From: Sulfitobacter maritimus
GTDB lineage: Bacteria; Pseudomonadota; Alphaproteobacteria; Rhodobacterales; Rhodobacteraceae
Reading direction: 5' to 3'
NCBI RefSeq assembly: GCF_013346665.1
Contig: NZ_JABVBB010000038.1
Span: forward strand, 124,001-188,000
Length of the DNA stretch: 64,000 nt
A model generated the notes under the pieces. The model did not search any database, was not told the DNA's origin, and saw only the letters and a program-made list of their open reading frames with translations. A program made the position numbers and the translations under genes. Shown one piece after another: positions 1 to 8,332 of the stretch (its first letter is position 1; the number at the start of each line of letters is the position of its first letter).

Positions 1-346
1 CCCGCCAGCGTGGCAAAAGGCTGGCATGAATGTTCAAACAGCCATGTTTCGGCGCATCCAAAATCGCTTGCGGCAGGATCAGCCCATAAGCGACCACCAC
101 TGCCGCCTCGGCCTCAAGCTCGGCGAATTCTTCTTGGGTGTCTGGATGTTTGAGCGAAATTGGATGCCGCACCAACAGGCCCAGAGCCTCCGCCCGCTGC
201 TGGACCGGGCTGGGGCGGGGTTTCTTGCCGCGCCCTGCCGGACGTGGTGGCTGGCAATAGACGGCGCTAATGTCGTGCCCGGCCTGCACCAGCGCATCCA
301 GAACCGGCACCGAGAACTCCGGCGTACCCATAAAGATCAGTCGCAT
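1..346 (-). CDS. fmt: Methionyl-tRNA formyltransferase, N-terminal part (cut by window start)
   Basis: Formylates Met-tRNAi in the cytoplasm to make the initiator fMet-tRNA. The first 115 residues are visible, beginning [19 protein letters not shown], the usual Fmt nucleotide-fold start. The sequence runs through a [10 protein letters not shown] stretch to the conserved [11 protein letters not shown] segment, where the window ends. The ATG at 346 has an AGGAGG-like ribosome site just upstream on the minus strand. It is the last visible gene of a minus-strand operon with three deformylase paralogues, 35 bases after the nearest one. Adding and removing the formyl group are thus encoded together, a common bacterial arrangement. 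The C-terminal anticodon-binding domain lies outside the window. Confidence 0.95.
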   Translation of the reverse strand, partial: MRLIFMGTPEFSVPVLDALVQAGHDISAVYCQPPRPAGRGKKPRPSPVQQRAEALGLLVRHPISLKHPDTQEEFAELEAEAAVVVAYGLILPQAILDAPKHGCLNIHASLLPRWR

Positions 347-381
347 CGCGTTCCTCCTGACGGTCCGGCCCCTGCGGGCGG

Positions 382-879
382 TCAGCCGTTTGCCTTGCGG
401 GCCTTGCGCAACAGCATGTCGCGCTTTGTTTTGCTGAGGTTGTCGAAATACATCTTGCCCGCCAGATGGTCGATCTGGTGCTGCACGCTCACGGCTTCAA
501 GCCCAACAAAATCACGCTCGACCTCCGCGCCCGTCTCATCAAGGAACCGCACCTTCACCCCACGTGGGCGACGGATCACAGCACTAAATCCGGGCAGGTT
601 GGGGCTGGCTTCTTCGTAAGGGTGCAGCACGGCAGAGGCGTCGACGATGACCGGGTTCGCCAGCCGGATGCGCTTGTTGCGCGCCTTGGAAGCATCAACC
701 ACGGCGACCTGCAACATCACGCCAATCTGCGGCGCGGCAAGGCCGACGCCGGGCATCGCGTCCATCGTTTCGATCATGTCATCCCAAAGGGTGCGGATTT
801 CGTCCGTCACCGCCTCAATGGGTGCTGCGGGGCTGCGCAAGCGTTTGTCGGGCCAAGGGACATAGCGGCGTAGGGTCAT
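382..879 (-). CDS. Peptide deformylase-like protein lacking catalytic residues
   Basis: A 165-residue member of the deformylase fold, the third of three tandem paralogues. Motif 1 is intact (GVGLAAPQ, residues 44-51). Motif 2, normally EGCLS with the metal-binding Cys, reads EASPN, so Ser92 replaces the Cys. Motif 3, normally HEXDH, reads HQIDH (134-138), so the catalytic Glu is Gln. Both codon changes were checked in the nucleotides. Known deformylases need these residues to hold iron or zinc and to catalyse, so I infer no deformylase activity. The open frame and ATGA overlap with the gene upstream (876-879) argue against a decaying pseudogene. It could bind ribosomes or formylated N-termini without cleaving them. 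Confidence 0.85.
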   Translation of the reverse strand: MTLRRYVPWPDKRLRSPAAPIEAVTDEIRTLWDDMIETMDAMPGVGLAAPQIGVMLQVAVVDASKARNKRIRLANPVIVDASAVLHPYEEASPNLPGFSAVIRRPRGVKVRFLDETGAEVERDFVGLEAVSVQHQIDHLAGKMYFDNLSKTKRDMLLRKARKANG

Positions 880-1373
880 TGGGCGTTAAACTCCGCAATC
901 TTGGCGGCGCGGGTGTCCGCGTCCAGATGATCGAAGGTCACCACGCCATCAAGGTGATCCATCTCATGCTGCGCGATCAGCGCGGCGGCACCCTCAAGGC
1001 TTTGCACATAACGGCCGCCGTTTACCCCGGTCCAGACCATCTGCACCTGCGACGGGCGCGAAATGTCGGTGCTGATACCGGGGATGCTGAGGCAGCCTTC
1101 GGTATTGGTGACGCGCTCTTCGCCGATCTCCTGAAACATCGGGTTGATACAGACCAGCGGGTCGGACTTACCCTCTTTCCAGCTCGCGTCCATCACGAAA
1201 ATCCGCAACATCGCCCCGACCTGCGGCCCGGCGAGACCTCGGCCCGGCGCGGCATACATGGTTTCCAGCATCTCAGCAGCAAGCTGCTTAATCTTTGGCG
1301 TGATCTCTTCAATCGGCGCACAGATCTCAGCCAGACGCGGATCGGGCCAACGGACGATCTCCAGAACGCTCAT
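876..1373 (-). CDS. def: Peptide deformylase paralogue (second of three)
   Basis: A 165-residue deformylase that should remove the formyl group from nascent proteins. Motif 1 is slightly altered (GRGLAGPQ, residues 44-51, Gly instead of the usual second Ala). Motif 2 EGCLS (92-96, metal ligand Cys94) and motif 3 HEMDH (136-140) are complete, so metal binding and catalysis look possible. The Arg in motif 1 and the shortened C-terminus set it apart from the canonical copy upstream. It overlaps both neighbouring deformylase genes by four bases (ATGA), which suggests translational coupling in one operon. Whether it works on all proteins or a subset cannot be told from sequence. Confidence 0.9.
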   Translation of the reverse strand: MSVLEIVRWPDPRLAEICAPIEEITPKIKQLAAEMLETMYAAPGRGLAGPQVGAMLRIFVMDASWKEGKSDPLVCINPMFQEIGEERVTNTEGCLSIPGISTDISRPSQVQMVWTGVNGGRYVQSLEGAAALIAQHEMDHLDGVVTFDHLDADTRAAKIAEFNAQ

Positions 1374-1897
1374 CCTCGGGCCAACTCGCGTTTCAGCTTC
1401 ACCATTTTGCGGGTGATCATCTGACGTTTCAGCGGTTTGAGGTAGTCGATAAAGAGCTTCCCATCGAGGTGGTCGATCTCATGCTGAACACAGGTCGCCC
1501 AAAGCCCATCAAAGGCCTCCTGCTGCTCGTTCCCATCCCGGTCCAGCCAGCGGACTTCAACTTCCGCCGGGCGGGTCACATCGGCGAATTGCTCGGGGAT
1601 GCTCAGGCAGCCTTCCTCATAGGTGTTCAGCTCCTCCGATGCGGCCACGATCTCGGGGTTGAACATCAAGAGCGGGCGCGGTGCCTCGCGCTCTTCCTTG
1701 ACACAATCCAGCACAATCACGCGGCTCAGCACACCGACCTGCGGCGCGGCAAGGCCGATGCCCGGCGCGTCATACATGGTGGCCAGCATGTCATCGCCCA
1801 ACACGCGCAACTCGTCGCTGAGGTCAGCGACAGGGGCTGCGGTTTTCTTGAGCCGTGGGTCGGGGTGCAAAAGGATTGGGCGTTTCATCCCGATCAT
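1370..1897 (-). CDS. def: Peptide deformylase, canonical copy
   Basis: A full-length type 1 deformylase of 175 residues. All three signature motifs are intact: GIGLAAPQ (46-53), EGCLSIP with the metal-binding Cys, and HEIDH with the two metal His and the catalytic Glu. This is probably the housekeeping enzyme of the operon. It is the first gene of the def-def-def-fmt run and overlaps the next by four bases. An alternative start three codons downstream (MKRPILLHPD) matches the usual N-terminus of the family better, and I cannot decide from the ribosome site. An 87-base divergent gap separates it from the aminotransferase on the other strand and should hold its promoter. Confidence 0.95.
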   Translation of the reverse strand: MIGMKRPILLHPDPRLKKTAAPVADLSDELRVLGDDMLATMYDAPGIGLAAPQVGVLSRVIVLDCVKEEREAPRPLLMFNPEIVAASEELNTYEEGCLSIPEQFADVTRPAEVEVRWLDRDGNEQQEAFDGLWATCVQHEIDHLDGKLFIDYLKPLKRQMITRKMVKLKRELARG

Positions 1898-1984
1898 TTA
1901 GGCCATGCCCGTGCATCGCGCAACCGGGGGCTTGCAGCGCCTGCGGCAGCCGTTAGCTTGGCTGCAACATCAGGAGTGATCAGC

Positions 1985-3184
1985 ATGAGTTTTGACGAGA
2001 TCGAAGCGACCAGCACGAGTTTTGACGAGATCATCGAGCGGCGCGGGACGCATTGCGCGAAATGGGACAAGATGGAAGCGGTCTATGGCGTGCCTGCGGA
2101 TAAGGGCATCGCCATGTGGGTGGCCGATATGGATTTCCGCCCGCCGCAGGTGGTGCAAGACGCGCTTCAAGCGCAGATCGACCATGGCGTTCACGGCTAT
2201 TTCGGCGACGACAGCAAATACCTCGCGGCGATCCAGTGGTGGATGGAGCACCGTCACGGCTGGAAGGTCGAGGCGGATGCGATTTTTACCACCAATGGTT
2301 TGGTGAACGGCACCGCGATGTGTGTCGACGCCTTTACCGCGCCGGGGGACGGCGTGGTGCTGTTTACCCCTGTCTATCACGCCTTTGCCCGCGTGATTAA
2401 CGCCGCCAAGCGGCGCGTGGTGGAATGTCCCCTGACCAATGTGTCGGGCCGCTATGAGATGGATTTCGACGCCTATGACGCGATGATGTCGGGCGATGAG
2501 AAAATGGTCATCCTCTGTTCTCCGCATAACCCCGGCGGTCGGGTCTGGACCCGCGAAGAGTTGCAAGGCGTGGCGGATTTCGCAAAGCGGCATGATCTGG
2601 TGCTGGTGTCGGATGAAATTCACCATGATCTGGTGATGCCGAACAACACGCATATCCCCATGGCCCATATCGACGGGATCGAAGACCGCTTGGTCATGAT
2701 GTCCGCCACGACCAAGACCTTCAATATGGCGGGTGGCCATGTGGGCAACGTTATCATCCACGACCCCGAACTGCGCGCGCGATTTGCACAGCGTATGGCA
2801 GCATTGGGCAATTCGCCCAACTCATACGGGTTGATTATGGCGACGGCGGCCTATTCCCCCGAAGGGGCGGCTTGGCTGGACGCGCTGATAGACTACCTCG
2901 ACGGGAACCGCAGGCTCTTTGACGCGCAGGTGAACGCGATCCCCGGGCTTAAATCCATGCCGCTAGAGGCTACCTATCTCGCTTGGGTGGACTTCTCGGG
3001 CACTGGGATGGAACCGACAGAGTTTATCGACCGGGTCGAGAAAACAGCGGCCATCGCGGCCAATCACGGGGATACCTTTGGCACAGGGGGCGAGAGCTTC
3101 TTGCGCTTTAACCTCGCCACGCCCCGCGCGCGGGTGGAGGAAGCCTGCAACCGGCTCACCCAAGCCTTTGGCGATTTACAGTAG
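1985..3184 (+). CDS. patB: MalY/PatB-type aminotransferase, probable cystathionine beta-lyase
   Basis: A 399-residue fold-type I PLP enzyme of the MalY/PatB family, which cleaves cystathionine or similar C-S bonds. Features seen: AMWVADMDF near residue 45, the SPHNPGGRVW stretch, VSDEIHHDL, and the PLP-binding Lys244 in SATTKTFNMAG. The open frame extends far upstream, but that part is antisense to def. ATG 1985 is chosen because of the CAGGAG ribosome site and the family N-terminus. The first 12 codons look like a tandem duplication: SFDEI occurs twice, 36 bases apart, and the second copy has ACG where the first has the ATG. The exact substrate is not provable. Confidence 0.88.
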   Translation: MSFDEIEATSTSFDEIIERRGTHCAKWDKMEAVYGVPADKGIAMWVADMDFRPPQVVQDALQAQIDHGVHGYFGDDSKYLAAIQWWMEHRHGWKVEADAIFTTNGLVNGTAMCVDAFTAPGDGVVLFTPVYHAFARVINAAKRRVVECPLTNVSGRYEMDFDAYDAMMSGDEKMVILCSPHNPGGRVWTREELQGVADFAKRHDLVLVSDEIHHDLVMPNNTHIPMAHIDGIEDRLVMMSATTKTFNMAGGHVGNVIIHDPELRARFAQRMAALGNSPNSYGLIMATAAYSPEGAAWLDALIDYLDGNRRLFDAQVNAIPGLKSMPLEATYLAWVDFSGTGMEPTEFIDRVEKTAAIAANHGDTFGTGGESFLRFNLATPRARVEEACNRLTQAFGDLQ

Positions 3185-3191
3185 AGAAAAG

Positions 3192-3223
3192 TCGCGCAGG
3201 GCAAAACATCAAGCCCTGCGCGA
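3192..3223. terminator. Strong hairpin between convergent genes
   Basis: A perfect 11-bp stem (TCGCGCAGGGC at 3192-3202 pairing with 3213-3223) around a 10-base A-rich loop. It lies seven bases after the aminotransferase stop and six before the stop of the opposing gene. There is no long T-tract, so it may act as a bidirectional terminator or as an RNA-stabilising end. Confidence 0.6.
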
Positions 3224-3228
3224 TGTCA

Positions 3229-3588
3229 TCAGGCCTGACGGCCATCCTCGATCAACGCGGTCGGCGCATCAGAGGCGAGTTCAAAGTCCAGCGCCGCCCG
3301 GTCAGCCACAGCGGTGGCGCGTTTGAACTCATAGCGCATTTCGCCATCTTCCTCTTCGCCCGCGACGATCAAACACTGAAACAGATGCACACCCCCGTCA
3401 TAGAGGTCTACCAAACCGCGCAGGTGCGGCGCATCTTCGGCAGCGATCGAAAACCCGGTCTTCCACAGTGCCAGCACGCGATACACATCGCCATCAACCT
3501 CAAGCCGCAAACGCGAGGCTTTGCGCAGGCTCGCCCGCCGCGCCGCTGCAAGTCCGGCTTGTATTTCTTTGGACAGAAATTCTTCCAT
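3229..3588 (-). CDS. Hypothetical protein, probably conserved in Rhodobacterales
   Basis: A 119-residue soluble protein with no signal peptide or membrane segment. The N-terminus is basic and helical (KEIQAGLAAARRASLRK). A likely beta-rich body follows, with the stretches LRLEVDGDVYRVLALW and DAPHLRGLVDLYDGGVHLFQ, and the C-terminus is acidic. The arrangement, a basic stretch followed by small beta strands, recalls PilZ-like domains, but I do not see a full RxxxR...DxSxxG motif, so no function is assigned. It stands alone on the minus strand, flanked on both sides by inverted repeats that share the same arm sequence (3192-3223 and 3676-3692). Confidence 0.75.
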   Translation of the reverse strand: MEEFLSKEIQAGLAAARRASLRKASRLRLEVDGDVYRVLALWKTGFSIAAEDAPHLRGLVDLYDGGVHLFQCLIVAGEEEDGEMRYEFKRATAVADRAALDFELASDAPTALIEDGRQA

Positions 3589-3675
3589 GAGTAGCCCCCC
3601 AATGATGCCTATAGGCTGACACTAACGGTGGGATTTTCAAGTTAATATTAGATGACATGGCGGCACCCTGCATCT

Positions 3676-3692
3676 GCGCAGGGGCCCTGCGC
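3676..3692. promoter_or_regulatory. 17-base palindrome upstream of the GST gene
   Basis: GCGCAGGG and CCCTGCGC flank a single G (3676-3692) in the divergent gap between the hypothetical gene and the hydroquinone reductase. It could be an operator for either gene. The arms match those of the hairpin at 3192-3223. Only the symmetry is seen; no regulator is assigned. Confidence 0.35.
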
Positions 3693-3760
3693 GCCGGTGA
3701 AGATTGGCGGCTCTAGCGCAACGCCCTAGATTTACCGTCAAACGTGAAAAGGAGAACAAC

Positions 3761-4735
3761 ATGGGCCTTCTGGTCGACGGAAAATGGCAGGACAAATGGT
3801 ATGACACCGAGTCCACAGGCGGCAAATTCGAACGCAGCGAAGCGCAGTTTCGCAACTGGGTGACCGCCGATGGCAGCGCCGGACCCAGCGGCAAGGACGG
3901 TTTCAAAGCAGAATCAGGCCGCTATCACCTCTATGTCAGCCTCGCTTGCCCATGGGCGCACCGCGCCCTGATCTTCCGCCGGTTGAAGGGCTTGGCGGAT
4001 CACATTGACGTGTCGGTTGTGCATCCTGACATGATGGGTGAAGGCTGGACCTTTGACGCAGATTTCCCCGCCGCCACAGGTGACCGGCTTTTCAGCCTGC
4101 CCTATGCCCGCGACATCTACACCCGCGCCGATCCAAAGTTTACCGGCCGCGTCACTGTTCCCATCCTGTGGGACAAAGAGCGCGAGACCATCGTCAGCAA
4201 CGAGAGCGCCGAGATCATCCGCATGTTCAACAGCGCCTTTAACGAGGTGACCGGCAATACCGACGATTATTATCCCGCCGAGTTGTATGACCGGATCGAA
4301 GAGATCAACGCCCGCGTCTATGACGAAATCAACAATGGCGTTTACAAAGCCGGTTTCGCCACCTCGCAAGAGGCCTATGACGCCGCTGTCCATCCGCTTT
4401 TTGACGCGCTGGACTGGGTCGAAGACATCCTGTCGCAGAACCGCTATCTCGCAGGCGATAGGATGACCGAAGCCGACTGGCGGCTTTTCACCACGCTTGT
4501 GCGTTTCGACAAAGTCTATCACCTGCATTTCAAATGTAACCGAAAGCGGATCGTGGAATACCCGAACATCTGGGCCTATACGCGGGAGCTTTATCAGGTG
4601 CCGGGCGTGGCCGAGACGGTGAACTTTGACCACATCGTGCGCCACTACCACTACAGCCACGCCACCATTAATCCGAACCGGATCATCCCGATCAACCCGG
4701 TGCTGGATTTCGACGCCCCGCACGGGCGCGGCTAA
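3761..4735 (+). CDS. yqjG: Glutathionyl-hydroquinone reductase (xi-class GST)
   Basis: A 324-residue cytoplasmic enzyme of the YqjG/EcfG family, which uses glutathione to reduce glutathionyl-hydroquinones formed from quinones or chlorinated aromatics. The N-terminal thioredoxin-like domain carries the family motif LACPWAHRALI with the catalytic Cys. An all-helical C-terminal domain follows (NRYLAGDRMTEADWRLFTTLVRFDKVY), ending in a typical HYHYSHATINPNRIIPI region. Length matches the family. Start ATG 3761 follows a clear AAGGAG site; the longer frame upstream lacks family similarity. It is monocistronic by spacing, apart from the hairpin and cobC that follow. Confidence 0.92.
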   Translation: MGLLVDGKWQDKWYDTESTGGKFERSEAQFRNWVTADGSAGPSGKDGFKAESGRYHLYVSLACPWAHRALIFRRLKGLADHIDVSVVHPDMMGEGWTFDADFPAATGDRLFSLPYARDIYTRADPKFTGRVTVPILWDKERETIVSNESAEIIRMFNSAFNEVTGNTDDYYPAELYDRIEEINARVYDEINNGVYKAGFATSQEAYDAAVHPLFDALDWVEDILSQNRYLAGDRMTEADWRLFTTLVRFDKVYHLHFKCNRKRIVEYPNIWAYTRELYQVPGVAETVNFDHIVRHYHYSHATINPNRIIPINPVLDFDAPHGRG

Positions 4736-4741
4736 TCCACT

Positions 4742-4810
4742 CCCCCTGCTGTCTTGCTGCTTGATTGCGCTGGCCTTTTGCGCTTTCACCGCAGCAAGAA
4801 TGGCAGGGGG
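4742..4810 (+). promoter_or_regulatory. Two-part hairpin covering the cobC ribosome-binding site
   Basis: CCCCCTGC (4742-4749) pairs perfectly with GCAGGGGG (4803-4810), and inside it TTGCTGC (4754-4760) pairs with GCAGCAA (4791-4797). The two stems are separated by a short internal loop. The 3' strand of the outer stem is the purine-rich ribosome site of cobC. It is not a cobalamin riboswitch: far too short and no B12-box. It may instead be a terminator for the upstream gene, although no T-tract follows. Confidence 0.55.
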
Positions 4811-4816
4811 ATGATA

Positions 4817-5764
4817 ATGCAACAGCCAGACCAGCGCGACCACGGCGGCGGTGTCGATGCGGCGGCGGCGCGTTTTGGCGGGCAGCGGGCGGATTGGATT
4901 GACCTATCCACCGGGATCAATCCGCAGCCCTATCCCACCCCCGATCTGCCAGCGGATGCGTGGAGCGCCCTTCCCGATGCCGGTGCGCAAACGGCGCTTG
5001 AAGAGGCTGCCCGCGCCTTTTGGCAGGTGCCTGCCGGGGCTGCGCTCCTCGCGGTGCCGGGCGCGTCCGCAGCCATCGCCCGAATCCCGGCGCTGGCACC
5101 ACGCGGCACCGTGCGCATTCCCGGTCCGACCTATAACGAACATGCCGCCAGTTTCGCGGAAAGCGGTTGGCAGGTGGTCAAAGGCGGCAAGACAGAGGCC
5201 ACCGTCCATGTCCACCCCAACAACCCCGACGGGCGGCTTTGGCCAGCAGCAGAAACCATCGCCCCCCTTAGCATTATTGACGAAAGCTTTTGCGACATCA
5301 CTCCTGATGCCACCCTTATGGCTGAAGCCACGCGGCCCGGCACGCTGATCCTGAAAAGCTTTGGCAAATTCTGGGGGCTGGCCGGGCTGCGGCTGGGGTT
5401 TGTCATCGGTGATCCGGCTTTGGTGGCCGAGCTTCGGCGGATGCTCGGCCCATGGCCGGTGAGCGGCCCGGCGCTGCATATCGGCGCGGCAGCGCTGCGG
5501 GATAGGGATTGGGCCCACGTCACACGAATCCGGCTCGCCGCAGATGCGGACCGCATCGACAAGCTGATGACCGGCGCGAGCGCGCAAATTGTCGGCGGCA
5601 CGCCGCTTTTCCGGCTCTATGAAGTCAACGACGCGCAGGCTTGGCAAACCCGCCTCGCCCAGAACCACATCTGGACCCGCATCTTCCCCTACAACCCGCG
5701 CTGGCTGCGGCTCGGCCTGCCCCCGACAAGGGGTTGGGCGCGGCTGGAGCAGGCGCTAGCATGA
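4817..5764 (+). CDS. cobC: Threonine-phosphate decarboxylase / CobC-type aminotransferase
   Basis: A 315-residue PLP enzyme of aerobic cobalamin synthesis, probably making the aminopropanol-phosphate arm from threonine phosphate. The N-terminus [15 protein letters not shown] and [14 protein letters not shown] are typical of CobC/CobD. VHPNNPDG and the PLP Lys184 in [15 protein letters not shown] are visible. Two starts are possible: ATG 4811 touches the GGGGG ribosome site, whereas ATG 4817 leaves a 6-base spacer, so I use 4817. The stop overlaps the next gene (ATGA), and the two form a cobalamin unit. The ribosome site is buried in a hairpin (4742-4810), suggesting control at translation. 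Confidence 0.9.
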   Translation: MQQPDQRDHGGGVDAAAARFGGQRADWIDLSTGINPQPYPTPDLPADAWSALPDAGAQTALEEAARAFWQVPAGAALLAVPGASAAIARIPALAPRGTVRIPGPTYNEHAASFAESGWQVVKGGKTEATVHVHPNNPDGRLWPAAETIAPLSIIDESFCDITPDATLMAEATRPGTLILKSFGKFWGLAGLRLGFVIGDPALVAELRRMLGPWPVSGPALHIGAAALRDRDWAHVTRIRLAADADRIDKLMTGASAQIVGGTPLFRLYEVNDAQAWQTRLAQNHIWTRIFPYNPRWLRLGLPPTRGWARLEQALA

Positions 5765-6669
5765 GCACCGCTGCGATCCTCGTCCTCGCCATGCTGCTCG
5801 ACGCGGCCTTTGGTGAACCGGATTGGCTCTGGCGGCGCCTGCCGCACCCGGCGGTGCTGATGGGGCGGCTGATCGGCTGGGGGGATCGGCGGTTCAACAA
5901 TGGCCAAGCCCGTCGCGCCAAAGGCGTGGCGTTGCTGCTGGCGCTCATGACCGGAATGGCGTGCCTCGGTTGGGCGCTGAGCCTCTTCGGCCCAATCATT
6001 GAGATCATCATCGCCGCGATTCTGCTCGCGCAACGCTCGCTCGTCGAACATCTGCGGGCGGTGGCGGACGGCCTGCGTCAATCGCTGCCCGCAGGCCGTC
6101 GCGCGGTGGCGATGATCGTCAGCCGCGACACTGCCGAGATGACCGAAGACGCCGTGGCGCGCTCTGCCATCGAAAGCGGTGCGGAAAACCTTAGCGACGG
6201 GATCATTGCACCTGCCCTGTGGTTCCTGCTGGCTGGGCTGCCGGGGCTGCTGGTCTATAAAATCGTCAATACCGCCGACAGTATGATCGGCTACCGCACC
6301 CCGCGCTATGCGGATTTCGGCTGGGCCGCGGCGCGGATGGACGACCTGCTCAACCTCATCCCTGCTCGGCTGACCGCGCTGCTCATCGCCCTGCCCGGCG
6401 GGGTGCTGCACAGCTTGCGCGACATCCGAGCAGATGCGGCGCTGCACCGTTCGCCCAACGCCGGTTGGCCGGAAGCCGCCATGGCGCGGGCCATCGGTGT
6501 GGCACTCGCAGGTCCACGCGCCTATGATGGGCAATTGCAGCAGTTCGCTTGGGTTCACGGCGCGGGGGCGCGCGTCATCGGACCACGGGCGATCGATGCG
6601 GCCATCACCCGCCTCTGGCAGGCATGGTTGGTGATGTGGGCAATCGCCCTAGTTCTGGCCTGTCTGTGA
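5761..6669 (+). CDS. cobD: Adenosylcobinamide-phosphate synthase
   Basis: A 302-residue integral membrane protein (CobD/CbiB) that attaches aminopropanol or its phosphate to adenosylcobyric acid. Conserved stretches seen: [25 protein letters not shown] at the start, [37 protein letters not shown], and [38 protein letters not shown]; these are only broken here by other residues of the same conserved core. Several hydrophobic segments agree with a membrane enzyme. The ATG overlaps the cobC stop by four bases, so the two are translated together and act in consecutive steps of the same branch. Confidence 0.93.
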   Translation: MSTAAILVLAMLLDAAFGEPDWLWRRLPHPAVLMGRLIGWGDRRFNNGQARRAKGVALLLALMTGMACLGWALSLFGPIIEIIIAAILLAQRSLVEHLRAVADGLRQSLPAGRRAVAMIVSRDTAEMTEDAVARSAIESGAENLSDGIIAPALWFLLAGLPGLLVYKIVNTADSMIGYRTPRYADFGWAAARMDDLLNLIPARLTALLIALPGGVLHSLRDIRADAALHRSPNAGWPEAAMARAIGVALAGPRAYDGQLQQFAWVHGAGARVIGPRAIDAAITRLWQAWLVMWAIALVLACL

Positions 6670-6683
6670 CCAAGAGGATATCC

Positions 6684-7862
6684 ATGCGCCCCTATTTTCT
6701 AGCCGCCGCCTTTGCGGCCCTCACCCTCCCCGCCACCGCCTATGCCGAAACCGCTTGTGGCGGCGACTTCTCCAGCTTTCTTGCGGATGCCAAGGCCGAA
6801 GCCGTGGCCAATGGCGCGGACCCTGCTAAGGCTGACCGCTTCTTTTCCGGCCTGCGCCAAGACCCCGCCGTGCTGCGCGCCGATCAAGCGCAAGGGGTGT
6901 TCCAAAAGCCCTTCATCGAATTCTCGCGCCACCTGATTTCCAACGACCGGATCAACCGCGGTCGCGCCATGGCCGAGAAATACGACGCAATCTTTGACCG
7001 GGTTGAATCCGAATACGGCGTAAGCCGCGGCGTGCTGCTGGCCTTTTGGGCCTTCGAGACGGACTACGGCGCGATCCAAGGTGATTTTAACACCGCCAAC
7101 GCGCTGGCCACGCTGGCTCATGACTGCCGCCGCCCCGAATTGTTCCGCCCGCAGCTTTTCGCAGCTCTGGAGCTTTTCGAGCGCGGCGAATTTGACCCCG
7201 CCACCACCACCGGCGCTTGGGCCGGAGAGATCGGCATGGTGCAAATGCTACCGCGCGACATCATCGAAAACGGTGTCGACGGCGATGGCGACGGCGAAGT
7301 CTCGCTGAAAACATCTGCGCCCGATGCGCTGCTCTCGGGCGCCAAAATGCTGCAAAGCCTCGGCTGGCGCGCGGGGGAGCCTTGGTTGGCCGAAGTCACC
7401 CTGCCGGAGGATTTCGATTGGTCGCAAACCGGGTTGGAGACCAGCAAACCCATCAGCGAATGGCAGGCAATGGGCGTGACCCCGCGCAACGGTCCACTGG
7501 CCGAAGGGCTGACCGCCTCCGTCCTGCTCCCGCAAGGGCGCGGCGGACCGGCCTTTATCGCCTATCCGAACTTCCGTGTTTATTTTGAGTGGAACCAGAG
7601 CTTTACCTACGTCATGACCGCCGCCTATTTCGCCACACGGCTGGAAGGCGCGCAGATCTTTGACGCGGGCAACCCGGCGCCGGGGCTGGGCGGCGAGGCG
7701 ATGAAGTCCTTGCAAAGAAAACTGGAATCCAAGGGCTATGATGTGGGCGATGTGGATGGCATCCTCGGCTCTGGCACCCGCGCTGCTGTGCGTGCCGAAC
7801 AAGCCCGTCTTGGCATCCCCGTCGATGGCTGGCCCACGCCTGACCTGTTGAACCAATTGTAA
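6684..7862 (+). CDS. Lytic murein transglycosylase, MltB-like, with peptidoglycan-binding domain
   Basis: A 392-residue secreted enzyme expected to cleave peptidoglycan glycan strands non-hydrolytically in the periplasm. The signal peptide is MRPYFLAAAFAALTLPATAYA. An SLT_2 domain covers about residues 30-320, with the catalytic Glu125 in AFWAFETDYGA and the GEIGMVQMLPRDI stretch. A PG_binding_1 domain covers about 340-390 (LQRKLESKGYDVGDVDG...GTRAAVRAEQ). Start ATG 6684 is set by the signal peptide and an AAGAGG site; the longer frame upstream lies inside cobD. There is no lipobox, so it is soluble rather than lipid-anchored like E. coli MltB. A rhodanese gene follows 12 bases later. Confidence 0.9.
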   Translation: MRPYFLAAAFAALTLPATAYAETACGGDFSSFLADAKAEAVANGADPAKADRFFSGLRQDPAVLRADQAQGVFQKPFIEFSRHLISNDRINRGRAMAEKYDAIFDRVESEYGVSRGVLLAFWAFETDYGAIQGDFNTANALATLAHDCRRPELFRPQLFAALELFERGEFDPATTTGAWAGEIGMVQMLPRDIIENGVDGDGDGEVSLKTSAPDALLSGAKMLQSLGWRAGEPWLAEVTLPEDFDWSQTGLETSKPISEWQAMGVTPRNGPLAEGLTASVLLPQGRGGPAFIAYPNFRVYFEWNQSFTYVMTAAYFATRLEGAQIFDAGNPAPGLGGEAMKSLQRKLESKGYDVGDVDGILGSGTRAAVRAEQARLGIPVDGWPTPDLLNQL

Positions 7863-7874
7863 GGAGAAGACCCG

Positions 7875-8261
7875 ATGGCCCTCAAGAAAACCGCCGCGCA
7901 AATGGTCGCAGACGCACGCGCCCGGATCGAAGAGATCGACAGCGCTGAGGCCATCGCCATGTTGGACGACAGGAATGTGCAATTCGTCGACCTGCGTGAT
8001 CCCCGCGAACGGGAGCGCACCGGGTTCATCCCCGGTGCCTTTCACTGCCCACGCGGCATGTTGGAGTTTTGGGTCGACCCCGACAGCCCCTATTTCAAAG
8101 AGGTCTTCGCCCAAGACAAAAAGTTCGTCTTTCACTGCGCCTCGGGCTGGCGCTCGGCCATATCCGTGGCGACGTTGCAAGACATGGGCTTTGACGCGGC
8201 CCACCTGAAGGACGGTTTCAGCGGTTGGGAAAAAGCGGGTGGCCCGGTCGAGAAGACTTGA
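7875..8261 (+). CDS. Single-domain rhodanese-like protein
   Basis: A 128-residue cytoplasmic protein made of one rhodanese domain. It shows VQFVDLRDPRERERTGFIPGAFHCPRG and the active-site loop HCASGWRS with Cys88 as the likely persulfide carrier. Such proteins move sulfane sulfur to acceptors; the specific acceptor is unknown. A good GGAG ribosome site sits between it and the transglycosylase, only 12 bases upstream, so they may be co-transcribed. The C-terminal DGFSGWEKAGGPVE is the standard end of the fold. Confidence 0.88.
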   Translation: MALKKTAAQMVADARARIEEIDSAEAIAMLDDRNVQFVDLRDPRERERTGFIPGAFHCPRGMLEFWVDPDSPYFKEVFAQDKKFVFHCASGWRSAISVATLQDMGFDAAHLKDGFSGWEKAGGPVEKT

Positions 8262-8332
8262 TGCGCAGGCTTTGATCTGGCCTCCCCTCTGCAAAGCTGC
8301 CACAACCTGTGCGACGTCAAAGGAGAGACAGA

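Noticed and set aside
1469..1984. 172-codon N-terminal extension of the PatB-like gene
   Set aside because: This part is antisense to the canonical deformylase gene. ATG 1985 has the ribosome site and family N-terminus.
4736..4816. Cobalamin riboswitch before cobC-cobD
   Set aside because: The gap is only about 80 bases and lacks the B12-box; only a simple two-part hairpin is present.
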